Positions 10,549-18,584 of a stretch of DNA of 64,000 nucleotides are shown piece by piece. The notes under the pieces are model-generated. The model had not been told where the DNA came from. It worked only from the letters and a program-made list of their open reading frames with translations, and made no database searches. A program made the translations under genes and the position numbers. Source of the stretch: CAMXAS01 sp964442435. GTDB taxonomy: Bacteria; Bacteroidota; Bacteroidia; Bacteroidales; P3. Numbering within the stretch: position 1 is the stretch's first letter; each line of letters starts with the position of its first letter. The DNA is taken from positions 14,068-78,067 of the forward strand of contig CAYTZG010000008.1 in the NCBI GenBank assembly GCA_964442435.1. The letters run 5' to 3'.

Positions 10549-11856
10549 TTATTCGCGGGTGTTCAGATGCTGTACGCCGATGAGCCGGTCGTGCCGGCCG
10601 CCGGGTTCGCGGTAAAACACCAATATATAGTAATCGTTTTCGGTTTCCTGAAAGTTGTTTTCCAAGGGCACGTATCGTTTGCCCTGCGCGTCATCCAACA
10701 GCACCATATAGTCGTAGAAGCCCTGCTTGAGCACCATGGCGGTCGTGTAGAGGTTCAGGTCGCCGTCGTAATACAGCCGGCTGCCGTCGTCGGTACGCCA
10801 GTTGTTGAAATCGCCCGTCACGTACAGCTTTTGGTCGGGGTGGAACGGATAGTCGAAGAAGAAATGCACGTGCGCGTAGTCGGCCTCCGTCTCCGAATTC
10901 TTGGAGTGGTTCAGCTTGATGACGAAGCGGCCGTCGATGTCGTCGGTCTGGATGTAGCTGTCGCCCAGACGGCTTTTCTGGTCGTAGAGGAAGGCGTGCC
11001 ATACGCCCGTGGCGTCCAACTCCAGCCGGTGCACGCCGCGGCCGGCGTAGTCGAGCGAACGGATGTCGAAATTGCGGAATTCGTTGAGCCCGTCGAACAC
11101 GAGTTCCGGCTTATCCTGATAATAATAGGTGTTGCCTGTCGAATACTGCATGGGCAGCCGTCGGGCCGTGCGCCAGTTCAGGTTCTGCACGGCATAGACT
11201 TTAAGGCTCTGTTCGGGCGAAATCAGCCGCAGGCCGTCCGGCAACCGTACTTCCACGGCCAACTGCTGGCGTTGCATCCGTTCGGTTACGTTTTTGGACG
11301 GAAAGACCGAGGCCGAGATGTTGGCCAAGGGTTCGCAGACGAGAAACGGCACGGTCAGCGAAATCCGGTCGGGCATATCGGCATCGTGGATTTCGGCCTT
11401 GTAAAGTCCCGATTTCTTGATTTTCTGATAGGCGGCGGGGATGTCGAACGCATAGTGCGCGTAGTTGACGCGCGTGGCCATCGAGAGTTCGGACGATTCC
11501 ACATAGAGCGCGTTCTGCCCCTCGATGTATTCGATTTCGTTTTGGTCGTTCGGGCTGAAGTCGGCGTCGAGGTTGCAGAGCACCAGGCGGTAGCGCAGGT
11601 TGAGGTCGCGGTCGGCCACGTCGTCGAAGCCCACCCGCAGCTGTTGGTCGGTGCCCAGTTCCAGCATCGGCAAAACGAGCGTGGACGTTTCGGGGGGCGT
11701 TACCGTAACGCTTTTGAATACCGTGCCCGGCCAGTGCAGTTCGGTCGGCAGGGGGCGCGACGTGGCCGGCGTCTGCGCGGCCATCGGGGCGGCGGGGAGC
11801 GTCAGGCCAAGCGTTAAGCCGACGCACAGCGGACGTATCGGAAAAAGTCTATGCAT
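10549..11856 (-). CDS. DUF5103 protein, type IX secretion system plug
   Basis: 435-residue exported protein. A signal peptide is present (hydrophobic stretch LCVGLTLGLTLPAAPMAAQ, cut after about residue 27). The rest is a beta-rich DUF5103 protein, the family identified as the plug that closes the large T9SS translocon channel from the periplasmic side. Recognisable stretches are the early NxDADFSPNDQNEIEYIEG region and the later LYVTGDFNNWRTDD section, which looks like a carbohydrate-binding-like beta sandwich. It overlaps the end of the SpmAB gene by 8 nt. It supports an active T9SS, consistent with the cargo protein at 3343-4740. Confidence 0.82.
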   Translation of the reverse strand: MHRLFPIRPLCVGLTLGLTLPAAPMAAQTPATSRPLPTELHWPGTVFKSVTVTPPETSTLVLPMLELGTDQQLRVGFDDVADRDLNLRYRLVLCNLDADFSPNDQNEIEYIEGQNALYVESSELSMATRVNYAHYAFDIPAAYQKIKKSGLYKAEIHDADMPDRISLTVPFLVCEPLANISASVFPSKNVTERMQRQQLAVEVRLPDGLRLISPEQSLKVYAVQNLNWRTARRLPMQYSTGNTYYYQDKPELVFDGLNEFRNFDIRSLDYAGRGVHRLELDATGVWHAFLYDQKSRLGDSYIQTDDIDGRFVIKLNHSKNSETEADYAHVHFFFDYPFHPDQKLYVTGDFNNWRTDDGSRLYYDGDLNLYTTAMVLKQGFYDYMVLLDDAQGKRYVPLENNFQETENDYYILVFYREPGGRHDRLIGVQHLNTRE

Positions 11857-13087
11857 GGAAGAAGATATAAGCGATGACGATGGCCGCGACCACGCCGATC
11901 AGGTCGGCCATCAGGCCGGCCTGGACCGCGTAACGGTATTTACGGATGCCCACCGAGCCGAAATACAGCGCGATGATATAGAAAGTCGTATCGGCCGACC
12001 CTTGGAACAGGCAGGAGAGGCGGCCGACGAAGCTGTCGGCGCCGTAGGCGTTCATCGTCTCCACCATCATGGCCTTGGCGCCGCTGCCGCTCAGCGGTTT
12101 CATCAGGGCTGTGGGCAGGGCGGCCACGAAGTCGGTGTCGATGCCGATTTTCGCGAACAGCCAGGCCAGGCCGTCCACGAGATAATCCATCGCGCCGGAG
12201 GCACGGAAAACGCCGATGGCCACCAGCATCCCCACCAGATAGGGAATGATTTTGACCGTGGTCGTAAAGCCGTCTTTGGCGCCGGCGATGAAAGCGTCAT
12301 AGACGTTGATGCGTTTGTAGAGGCCGCCGCCGATAAAACCCGCGATGAGAAGCAGCAGCAAGCCGTTGCCGAAGACCGTGGAGAAGCGCGACAGCGTTTC
12401 GGGCGCGGCCTGCGTGCCGAACCACGCCAAACCCGCGATGAGCAGCGTCAAGCCGCCGAGCCAGCCGAGGATGGTTTTGTCCAACAGGTTGATTTTCTGT
12501 TTGACAGCCACGTAGATGATGCCGCCGAGCGTGGAGCAGAACGTGGCCATGAGCAGCGGCAGGAAGATGTCGGTCGGATTGGCCGCGCCCAACAGCGCGC
12601 GTTGCGCCATGATGGCGATGGGAATGAGCGTGAGGCCCGACGTATTGATGGCCAAAAACATGATTTGGGCGTTGGAGGCCGTGTCTTTGTGCGGATTAAG
12701 GCTCTGCATGCTCTCCATCGCCTTCAAGCCGAGCGGCGTGGCGGCGTTGTCGAGGCCAAGCATATTGGCCGAGAAGTTGAGCATGAGTTGGCCCGTGGCC
12801 GGATGGTCGGCCGGGATTTCCGGAAACAGCTTGTGGAAGAACGGCCCCACGATGCGCGACAGGAAGCGGATGACGCCCGCCCGTTCGCCTATGTTCATCA
12901 GTCCGAGCCACAGCGTCATGATGCCGGTCAGCGGCAGGGCGATGTCCATGACGGCGAATTTGGCATAGTCGAACGTGGCGTTCACCAAGGCGCGGAAAAT
13001 CTCCGCATCGCCCGTCGTGGCAAAATGGAAGACCGCCACTACGACGGCAATCAAGAAAAACGCAATCCAAATATAATTCAGCAACAT
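11849..13087 (-). CDS. SpmA-SpmB fused nucleoside-recognition membrane protein
   Basis: 412-residue polytopic membrane protein formed of two gate-domain repeats equivalent to spore maturation proteins SpmA (about 1-200) and SpmB (about 230-412). The first half carries FSANMLGLDNAATPLGLKAM, and the second PLSGSGAKAMMVE and CLFQGSADTTFYIIALYFGS. Single-chain fusions occur in many non-sporulating Bacteroidetes, so sporulation is not implied. The transported substrate is not established. It is the first gene of the operon with the T9SS plug and the AmgK-RapZ fusion. A -7 element lies about 80 nt upstream. Confidence 0.88.
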   Translation of the reverse strand: MLLNYIWIAFFLIAVVVAVFHFATTGDAEIFRALVNATFDYAKFAVMDIALPLTGIMTLWLGLMNIGERAGVIRFLSRIVGPFFHKLFPEIPADHPATGQLMLNFSANMLGLDNAATPLGLKAMESMQSLNPHKDTASNAQIMFLAINTSGLTLIPIAIMAQRALLGAANPTDIFLPLLMATFCSTLGGIIYVAVKQKINLLDKTILGWLGGLTLLIAGLAWFGTQAAPETLSRFSTVFGNGLLLLLIAGFIGGGLYKRINVYDAFIAGAKDGFTTTVKIIPYLVGMLVAIGVFRASGAMDYLVDGLAWLFAKIGIDTDFVAALPTALMKPLSGSGAKAMMVETMNAYGADSFVGRLSCLFQGSADTTFYIIALYFGSVGIRKYRYAVQAGLMADLIGVVAAIVIAYIFFHA

Positions 13088-13166
13088 AAGTCCGGTTATT
13101 AGAAGTGATGCTTTCGGTAAAAAATCCGGCAGGACGGCTTACACGCCTTACCGGCAATCCCCACTG

Positions 13167-13174
13167 CAAAAATA
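13167..13174 (-). promoter_or_regulatory. -7 element (TATTTTTG) for the SpmAB operon
   Basis: The minus strand reads TATTTTTG, an exact TAnnTTTG match, 79 nt before the SpmAB start. No matching -33 element is evident. It lies back to back with the V-ATPase promoter in the same 171-nt gap. Confidence 0.5.
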
Positions 13175-13205
13175 ACGAAAAATGGCATTATATCGGTCAT
13201 AAAAA

Positions 13206-13236
13206 CTTGCCGATAAGCAAAAAATCATTAAATTTG
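13206..13236 (+). promoter_or_regulatory. Promoter of the V-ATPase operon
   Basis: CTTG (13206-13209), a 19-nt spacer, then TAAATTTG (13229-13236): a near-consensus Bacteroidetes promoter. The leader to the first gene is about 18-24 nt. Confidence 0.75.
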
Positions 13237-13258
13237 TCATTCCTTTATATAAAAGTCT

Positions 13259-13879
13259 ATGAATATGGAGACGGATAGCAAATTACAGGAAATAACCCGA
13301 AAACTTTACGAAGAGGGGTTGTCCAAAGGAAAAGCCGAGGGCGAACGCCTTTTGGCCGAGGCCAAGGCGGAAGCCGACCGCTATAAAGCCGCCGTGGAAG
13401 CGGAAGTGGCCGCGATGCGCGCGCAGGCCGCGGCCGACATCGCCAAGGAGAAGGAAAGCGCCGAAGGGGAACTCAAACGCAGTCTGCGTCAGATGCTCTC
13501 CGCCGCCAAAGCCGATTTGGAGGAGAACCTGTTGCAAAAGACCGTGAACCCTGCGGTAGAGGCGGCTTTCGAAAAGGACGCCTTCATGCAGGAACTGCTG
13601 TTGGAAACCGTGCGGGCGTTCGGGAAATCCGAGGCCGGCGCCGCCGACCTGACGCTGTTGCTGCCGGAAGCGCAGCGCGCGAAGTACGACGCCCTGTTGC
13701 AGAAGACGCTGGGAGAGGCGTTGCAGGCCGGTCTGCAGGTGCAGTACCGGAACGACGTACAGCATGGCTTTCAGGTACAGAGTCGGGATAAAGGCTATAA
13801 ACTCAGTTTTACCGAAGCGGATTTCGCCGCGCTGTTCAAACAGTATGCGCGTGAAAACCTGCGTCGTTGGTTGTTTTAG
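13259..13879 (+). CDS. atpE: V-type ATPase subunit E (peripheral stalk)
   Basis: 206-residue subunit forming part of the peripheral stalk that holds the catalytic head of the V-ATPase. The N-terminal half is a long charged coiled coil rich in Ala, Glu and Lys (about 10-90). The C-terminal half is the globular E-type domain that contacts A/B subunits. The start may be the ATG at 13259 or the one at 13265, two codons later. It is the first gene of a seven-gene operon. No separate subunit G/H partner is found next to it, although a stalk normally needs a second coiled-coil chain. Confidence 0.85.
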   Translation: MNMETDSKLQEITRKLYEEGLSKGKAEGERLLAEAKAEADRYKAAVEAEVAAMRAQAAADIAKEKESAEGELKRSLRQMLSAAKADLEENLLQKTVNPAVEAAFEKDAFMQELLLETVRAFGKSEAGAADLTLLLPEAQRAKYDALLQKTLGEALQAGLQVQYRNDVQHGFQVQSRDKGYKLSFTEADFAALFKQYARENLRRWLF

Positions 13880-13884
13880 GCGTT

Positions 13885-14832
13885 ATGTCAGCATATCCTT
13901 ATTTTTCAGCCTCATTGCCGCAGTGGACGTTCAACGCGGAGGGCGACGGCCCTTCCGTGGAGGCCATCTGCGCCGAGGCCATCGAATTGCTGAGCCCTAA
14001 GGACTTGGCGGTGCTCGCTTATATCTTTTCGCCCGCCTACCATAAGATTTGGCTCGCGAAAATCCGGGCCGAAGCCGGCGTGACGGCGGAAGGCGCCCCC
14101 GACGGGCCGACGGCGGACGGTTTCGAACCGGCCTGTCTCGTGCCCCTTATCGAACAGCTGCCTTATATGCAGGCGTTCCGGGCCGATTACGCGCAACGTT
14201 GCGCATTGGAAGCCACCGCACAGACACCCGCCGACGCGGGGATGCCGTCGGGCCTCCAAGCCGTGGCCGACGATTCGGACGAAGCCCTGACGCCTTGGTC
14301 TGAAACCGAGGCCTACCGCCGTTTGCAGGCGATGTTCTACGCGCAGGTGCCGGCTTTGTCGTCCGCCTTCCTTAAATCGTACTACCGTTTCGACTGGGAA
14401 TGGAAAACCGTGGCCAACCGGCTCAACCGTAAGAAATACCCCGAATTGCCGATGGACGACCGTTTGCCGGAATATCCGGCCAAGGGCGACCGGGCGGCCG
14501 CCGACGCCGAGTGGATTCAGGCATTGGAGAAAGAACCGCTGGCGCAACTTTGGGATTATGCCGAAGACATGGAGAAGGTGACGGCCGAACCCGACTTGAT
14601 GAAACGCGAATGGCTTTGCGATAGTTTCCGCTGGCGGTTCGCGGAGGCGGGCGGCGGCGACGCGACAGCTTCGACTGACAGCCTGTGGTCGTATTTCGTC
14701 CGTTTGCAGTTGCAGCAACGCTGGCAACGTCTCAAAAAGGCCGACGGTCAGAAACTGCTCAAAGAGAAATTGCAGTCCCTGCGGGCTGTGGATTGGGATA
14801 AAAATGAATTCAGCGCCGGCATCGGCGCATAG
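13885..14832 (+). CDS. DUF2764 family protein of the V-ATPase operon
   Basis: 315-residue, mainly helical, acidic protein. The ATG at 13885 (MSAYPYFSASLPQW) is preferred to the upstream start at 13867 because it begins just after the subunit E stop and gives the family's normal N-terminus. DUF2764 proteins occur at this position in Bacteroidetes V-ATPase operons. Subunit C/d, which links rotor and stalk, is absent, and this mainly alpha-helical protein is a natural candidate for that place. That role is inferred from position and helicity, not from recognisable homology. Confidence 0.8.
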   Translation: MSAYPYFSASLPQWTFNAEGDGPSVEAICAEAIELLSPKDLAVLAYIFSPAYHKIWLAKIRAEAGVTAEGAPDGPTADGFEPACLVPLIEQLPYMQAFRADYAQRCALEATAQTPADAGMPSGLQAVADDSDEALTPWSETEAYRRLQAMFYAQVPALSSAFLKSYYRFDWEWKTVANRLNRKKYPELPMDDRLPEYPAKGDRAAADAEWIQALEKEPLAQLWDYAEDMEKVTAEPDLMKREWLCDSFRWRFAEAGGGDATASTDSLWSYFVRLQLQQRWQRLKKADGQKLLKEKLQSLRAVDWDKNEFSAGIGA

Positions 14833-14843
14833 CGATAGTGACT

Positions 14844-16607
14844 ATGGAGAAAACAAGAGGAACCGTAAGCGGCATTACCGCCAACCTCGTGACGGTAAAG
14901 ACCGAAGGCCCCGTGGCGCAGAATGAAATCTGTTTCATCGACCTGCGCGGGGTCAAACTGATGGCCGAGGTCATCAAAATAGACGGCGATACGGCCTACG
15001 TGCAGGTCTATGAAAGCACGCGCGGCCTGCAAGTGGGGGCGCCCGTCAGCTTCGAGGGGCATTTGCTTGAAGTGACGTTGGGGCCGGGTCTGTTGTCGAG
15101 TTATTACGACGGCTTGCAGAACAATCTGGAAACGATGGAAGGCGTCTTCCTGCGCCGGGGTGAATATACCGAGCCTTTGGACAAGACGAAGAAATGGGAA
15201 TTCACGCCTTTGGCCAAGGTGGGCGACCGCGTTCGGGCGGCCGACTGGCTCGGCGAGGTGAAGGAAGGCTGGCTGCCTCACAAAATCATGGTGCCGTTTG
15301 CCTTCAAGGGTGAATATACGGTGGAAAAAATCGTGCCGGCCGGTGCCTATACGATTACGGAGACCGTGGCCGTGCTCAAGAACGAAGCCGGCGAATCGTG
15401 CCCCGTGACGATGGTGCAGAAATGGCCGGTCCGCGTCGCCATCACGCATTATAAGGAAAAACCGCGTCCGTTCAAGGTATTGGAAACGGGCGTGCGTGTC
15501 ATGGATACGTTCAACCCGATTGCCGAGGGCGGTACGGGCTTCATCCCGGGGCCGTTCGGTTCGGGCAAGACGGTGTTGCAGCACGCGATTTCGAAGCAGG
15601 CCGACGTGGACGTCATCCTGATGGCGGCTTGCGGCGAACGTGCCAACGAGGTGGTCGAGATTTTCGCCGAATTCCCCGAATTGGTCGATCCGCGGACGAA
15701 CCGCAGCCTGATGGAGCGGACGACGATTATCTGCAACACGTCCAATATGCCGGTGGCCGCGCGTGAGGCTTCGGTCTATACGGCCATGACGATAGGCGAG
15801 TATTACCGCGCGATGGGTTTGCGCGTGCTGTTGTTGGCCGACTCCACGTCGCGTTGGGCGCAGGCCTTGCGCGAGATGTCGAACCGTTTGGAGGAATTGC
15901 CGGGGCAGGACGCTTTCCCGATGGACCTGACTGCCATCATCTCCAACTTCTACGCGCGGGCGGGCATCGTGTTCCTGAACAACGGCCAAAGCGGCTCCAT
16001 CACGTTCATCGGTACGGTGTCGCCGGCGGGCGGTAACCTCAAGGAGCCCGTGACCGAGGGCACGAAAAAGGCCGCGCGTTGTTTCTACGCCCTGGCCCAG
16101 TCGCGTGCCGACAGCAAGCGTTATCCGGCCATCGACCCGATTGACAGTTATTCCAAGTATTTGGACTATCCGGAGATAGAAGCCTATATGAACGAACGTA
16201 TGGGTGCGGGTTGGGTCGATAAGGTGCGCGCCGGCAAGAACTATGTGTTGCGCGGCAAGGAAGCCAACGAGCAGATCAACATCCTCGGCGACGACGGCGT
16301 ACCCGTTTCGTATCACGACAGCTTCTGGAAATCGGAGCTCATCGACTTCGTGATTCTGCAACAGGATGCGTTCGACAGCATCGATAGCCTGACGCCGATG
16401 GAACGTCAGCGTTATATGTTCGAGAAGGTCATGGGGCTGTGCGGCCGCCAGTACCGCTTTGAGGACTTCAACGATTGCGTGCAGTTCTACAAGCAGTTGA
16501 TTAACCTTTTCAAGCAGATGAACTACAGTCAGTTCCAAAGCGAGGATTTCAAACGTTACGAACAGGAAATAGATACGTGGGTTGCCCGCTATCAACAAGA
16601 TAAATAA
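14844..16607 (+). CDS. atpA: V-type ATPase catalytic subunit A
   Basis: 587-residue nucleotide-hydrolysing subunit of the A3B3 head. Visible parts are the N-terminal beta barrel (GTVSGITANLVTV), the A-type non-homologous insert (about 110-190), Walker A GPFGSGKT at residues 236-243, and further core motifs MAACGERANEVVE, LLLADSTSRWAQALRE and GNLKEPVTEGTKKAARCFYALA. A GTG two codons upstream (14838) could also serve as start. The ATG is chosen since the sequence around it gives the usual MEKTRGTVSG-type beginning. It precedes subunit B by 8 nt. Confidence 0.96.
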   Translation: MEKTRGTVSGITANLVTVKTEGPVAQNEICFIDLRGVKLMAEVIKIDGDTAYVQVYESTRGLQVGAPVSFEGHLLEVTLGPGLLSSYYDGLQNNLETMEGVFLRRGEYTEPLDKTKKWEFTPLAKVGDRVRAADWLGEVKEGWLPHKIMVPFAFKGEYTVEKIVPAGAYTITETVAVLKNEAGESCPVTMVQKWPVRVAITHYKEKPRPFKVLETGVRVMDTFNPIAEGGTGFIPGPFGSGKTVLQHAISKQADVDVILMAACGERANEVVEIFAEFPELVDPRTNRSLMERTTIICNTSNMPVAAREASVYTAMTIGEYYRAMGLRVLLLADSTSRWAQALREMSNRLEELPGQDAFPMDLTAIISNFYARAGIVFLNNGQSGSITFIGTVSPAGGNLKEPVTEGTKKAARCFYALAQSRADSKRYPAIDPIDSYSKYLDYPEIEAYMNERMGAGWVDKVRAGKNYVLRGKEANEQINILGDDGVPVSYHDSFWKSELIDFVILQQDAFDSIDSLTPMERQRYMFEKVMGLCGRQYRFEDFNDCVQFYKQLINLFKQMNYSQFQSEDFKRYEQEIDTWVARYQQDK

Positions 16608-16615
16608 GCGAGATT

Positions 16616-17941
16616 ATGGAAAAGACAGCGTTTCAGAAAGTATATACGCGATTGGAGGCCGTGACCAAGGCGACGGTCGATGTGCGGGCGACGCAGGTTT
16701 CCAACGATGAATTGGCCATGGTGGGCGACCGTCTGGCGCAGGTGGTCAAAATCAAGGGCGACCGCATCACGTTGCAGGTGTTTTCCGGTACGGAAGGCCT
16801 GCCGACGAACGCCGAAGTCGTTTTCTTGGGCAAGGTGCCTTCGCTCAAGGTGGGCGACGATTTGGTGGGACGGTTTTTCAACGCCTACGGCCAACCCATT
16901 GACGGGGGTGCTGAACCGGAAGGCGAGGAACGCGAGATCGGCGGGCCGTCGGTCAACCCGTTCCGCCGCAAGCAGCCGTCGGAGCTGATTCCGACGGGCA
17001 TGGCCGGTATCGACTTGAACAATACGCTTGTGTCGGGTCAGAAGATTCCGTTCTTCGCCGACCCGAACGAACCTTACAACCAGGTGATGTGCATGGTGGC
17101 CTTGCGGGCCAAGGTGGACAAAATCATTTTGGGCGGCATGGGGCTGACGAACGACGACTACCTGTTCTTCAAGCAGTCGTTTGAGAACGCCGGCGTGCTC
17201 GACAAGATGATTTGCTTCGTCAACACGACCGAACAGCCGCCCGTCGAACGTTTGTTGATTCCCGACATGGCGCTGACGGCGGCCGAGTATTTCGCCGTGG
17301 ACAAGAACGAGAAGGTGCTGGTGCTCTTGACCGACATGACGCTGTATGCCGACGCGTTGAGCATCGTGTCCAACCGTATGGACCAGATTCCGTCCAAGGA
17401 CAGCATGCCGGGCTCGCTCTATTCCGACTTGGCCAAGATTTACGAAAAGGCCGTGCAGTTGCCCTCCGGCGGCTCCATCACGATTATCGCGGTAACGACC
17501 TTGAGCGGCGGCGACATCACGCACGCCATCCCCGACAACACGGGTTATATCACCGAGGGGCAGTTGTTCCTGCGTAACGACAGCGATGTGAACAAGGTCA
17601 TTATCGACCCGTTCCGTTCGCTCTCGCGTTTGAAACAGCTGGTTATCGGCAAGCAGACGCGCGAAGACCATCCGCAGGTCATGAATGCGGCCGTGCGTCT
17701 TTACGCCGACGCGGCCAACGCGCGCACCAAGCTGGAAAACGGTTTCGATTTGAGCGACTACGACGAACGGACGCTGTCGTTCGCCAAGGACTATTCGGCG
17801 CAGATTCTGGCCATCGACGTCAATATCGACACGACCGAGATGCTGGACCGCGTTTGGCAGATGTTCGCGCGCTATTTCAAGCCGGCCGAGGTCGCCATCA
17901 AACAGAACCTGATGGACAAGTATTGGCCCAAGCACGTCTAA
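16616..17941 (+). CDS. atpB: V-type ATPase non-catalytic subunit B
   Basis: 441-residue partner of subunit A in the hexameric head. It has the ATP-synthase alpha/beta fold but lacks a Walker A lysine loop (SGQKIPFFADPNEPYN occupies that place), which marks it as B rather than A. The motifs VLVLLTDMTLYADALSIVSNRMD (in part), GYITEGQLFLRND and DPFRSLSRLKQLVIG are typical. The length is slightly shorter than the usual 455-465 residues. The stop is followed by 40 nt before subunit D, with no terminator. Confidence 0.96.
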   Translation: MEKTAFQKVYTRLEAVTKATVDVRATQVSNDELAMVGDRLAQVVKIKGDRITLQVFSGTEGLPTNAEVVFLGKVPSLKVGDDLVGRFFNAYGQPIDGGAEPEGEEREIGGPSVNPFRRKQPSELIPTGMAGIDLNNTLVSGQKIPFFADPNEPYNQVMCMVALRAKVDKIILGGMGLTNDDYLFFKQSFENAGVLDKMICFVNTTEQPPVERLLIPDMALTAAEYFAVDKNEKVLVLLTDMTLYADALSIVSNRMDQIPSKDSMPGSLYSDLAKIYEKAVQLPSGGSITIIAVTTLSGGDITHAIPDNTGYITEGQLFLRNDSDVNKVIIDPFRSLSRLKQLVIGKQTREDHPQVMNAAVRLYADAANARTKLENGFDLSDYDERTLSFAKDYSAQILAIDVNIDTTEMLDRVWQMFARYFKPAEVAIKQNLMDKYWPKHV

Positions 17942-17981
17942 GGCCGAACCGACGGGTTTTGAAAACTAAGTGTGAAAACCG

Positions 17982-18584
17982 ATGCCGATTAAATTTCAAT
18001 ATAACAAGACTTCGCTCAACGAGTTGGGCAAGGGGCTGAAGATGCGGGAACGGGCCTTGCCGACCATCAAGAGCAAGGAGTCCGCGTTGCGGATGGAGGT
18101 GAAGAAAGCCAAGGCCGAGGCCGAACGTCTGGATAAGGCGTTGGAGGAGGCGATGCAGCGCATGGAAGGGCTTTCCGCCCTGTTTCCGGAGTTGGATTCC
18201 CGCAGCGTGGAGGTGGAGGCCATTGATCTGAGGATGGGCAAGGTGGCCGGCGTCAAGGTGCCGGAACTGAAGGAAATCCGCTTCAAGGAAAAGCCTTTCC
18301 TTTCGTTTGCCGAACCGGCCTGGACGGCGCAGGGCGTGGAAACGCTCAAGGAACTGGCGTCCGTGGGGCTGCAGAGCGAGGTGTACCGCTACAAGATGCA
18401 GTATCTTGAAAAGGCGCGCAAGAAGACGACCCAAAAAGTGAATCTGTACGAGAAGGTGCAGATTCCCGGCTATAAGGAGGCGATACAGAAGATAAAACGC
18501 TTTATCGAAGACGAGGAGAACCTGTCGAAATCCTCGCAGAAAATCGTCAAGAGCCGTCATATGCAACAGGAGGAGGCGTTATGA
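17982..18584 (+). CDS. atpD: V-type ATPase subunit D (central stalk)
   Basis: 200-residue central shaft subunit, with long N- and C-terminal helices that form the antiparallel coiled coil rotating inside the A/B head. The N-terminus NKTSLNELGKGLKMRERALP and the Lys/Glu-rich helices are characteristic. It lacks any membrane segment. The last codons overlap the start of subunit I in an ATGA arrangement, so translation is probably coupled. The usual small subunit F, which caps D in other V-ATPases, is not found in the operon. Confidence 0.92.
   Translation: MPIKFQYNKTSLNELGKGLKMRERALPTIKSKESALRMEVKKAKAEAERLDKALEEAMQRMEGLSALFPELDSRSVEVEAIDLRMGKVAGVKVPELKEIRFKEKPFLSFAEPAWTAQGVETLKELASVGLQSEVYRYKMQYLEKARKKTTQKVNLYEKVQIPGYKEAIQKIKRFIEDEENLSKSSQKIVKSRHMQQEEAL

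Noticed and set aside
11849..13087. Sporulation capacity suggested by SpmA/SpmB
   Set aside because: SpmAB-like nucleoside-recognition proteins are widespread in non-sporulating Bacteroidetes, and no other sporulation gene is present.
14748..16598. 616-residue open frame antisense to the V-ATPase A subunit
   Set aside because: It is opposite a certain gene with Walker A and all family motifs. The antisense protein has only shadow composition.
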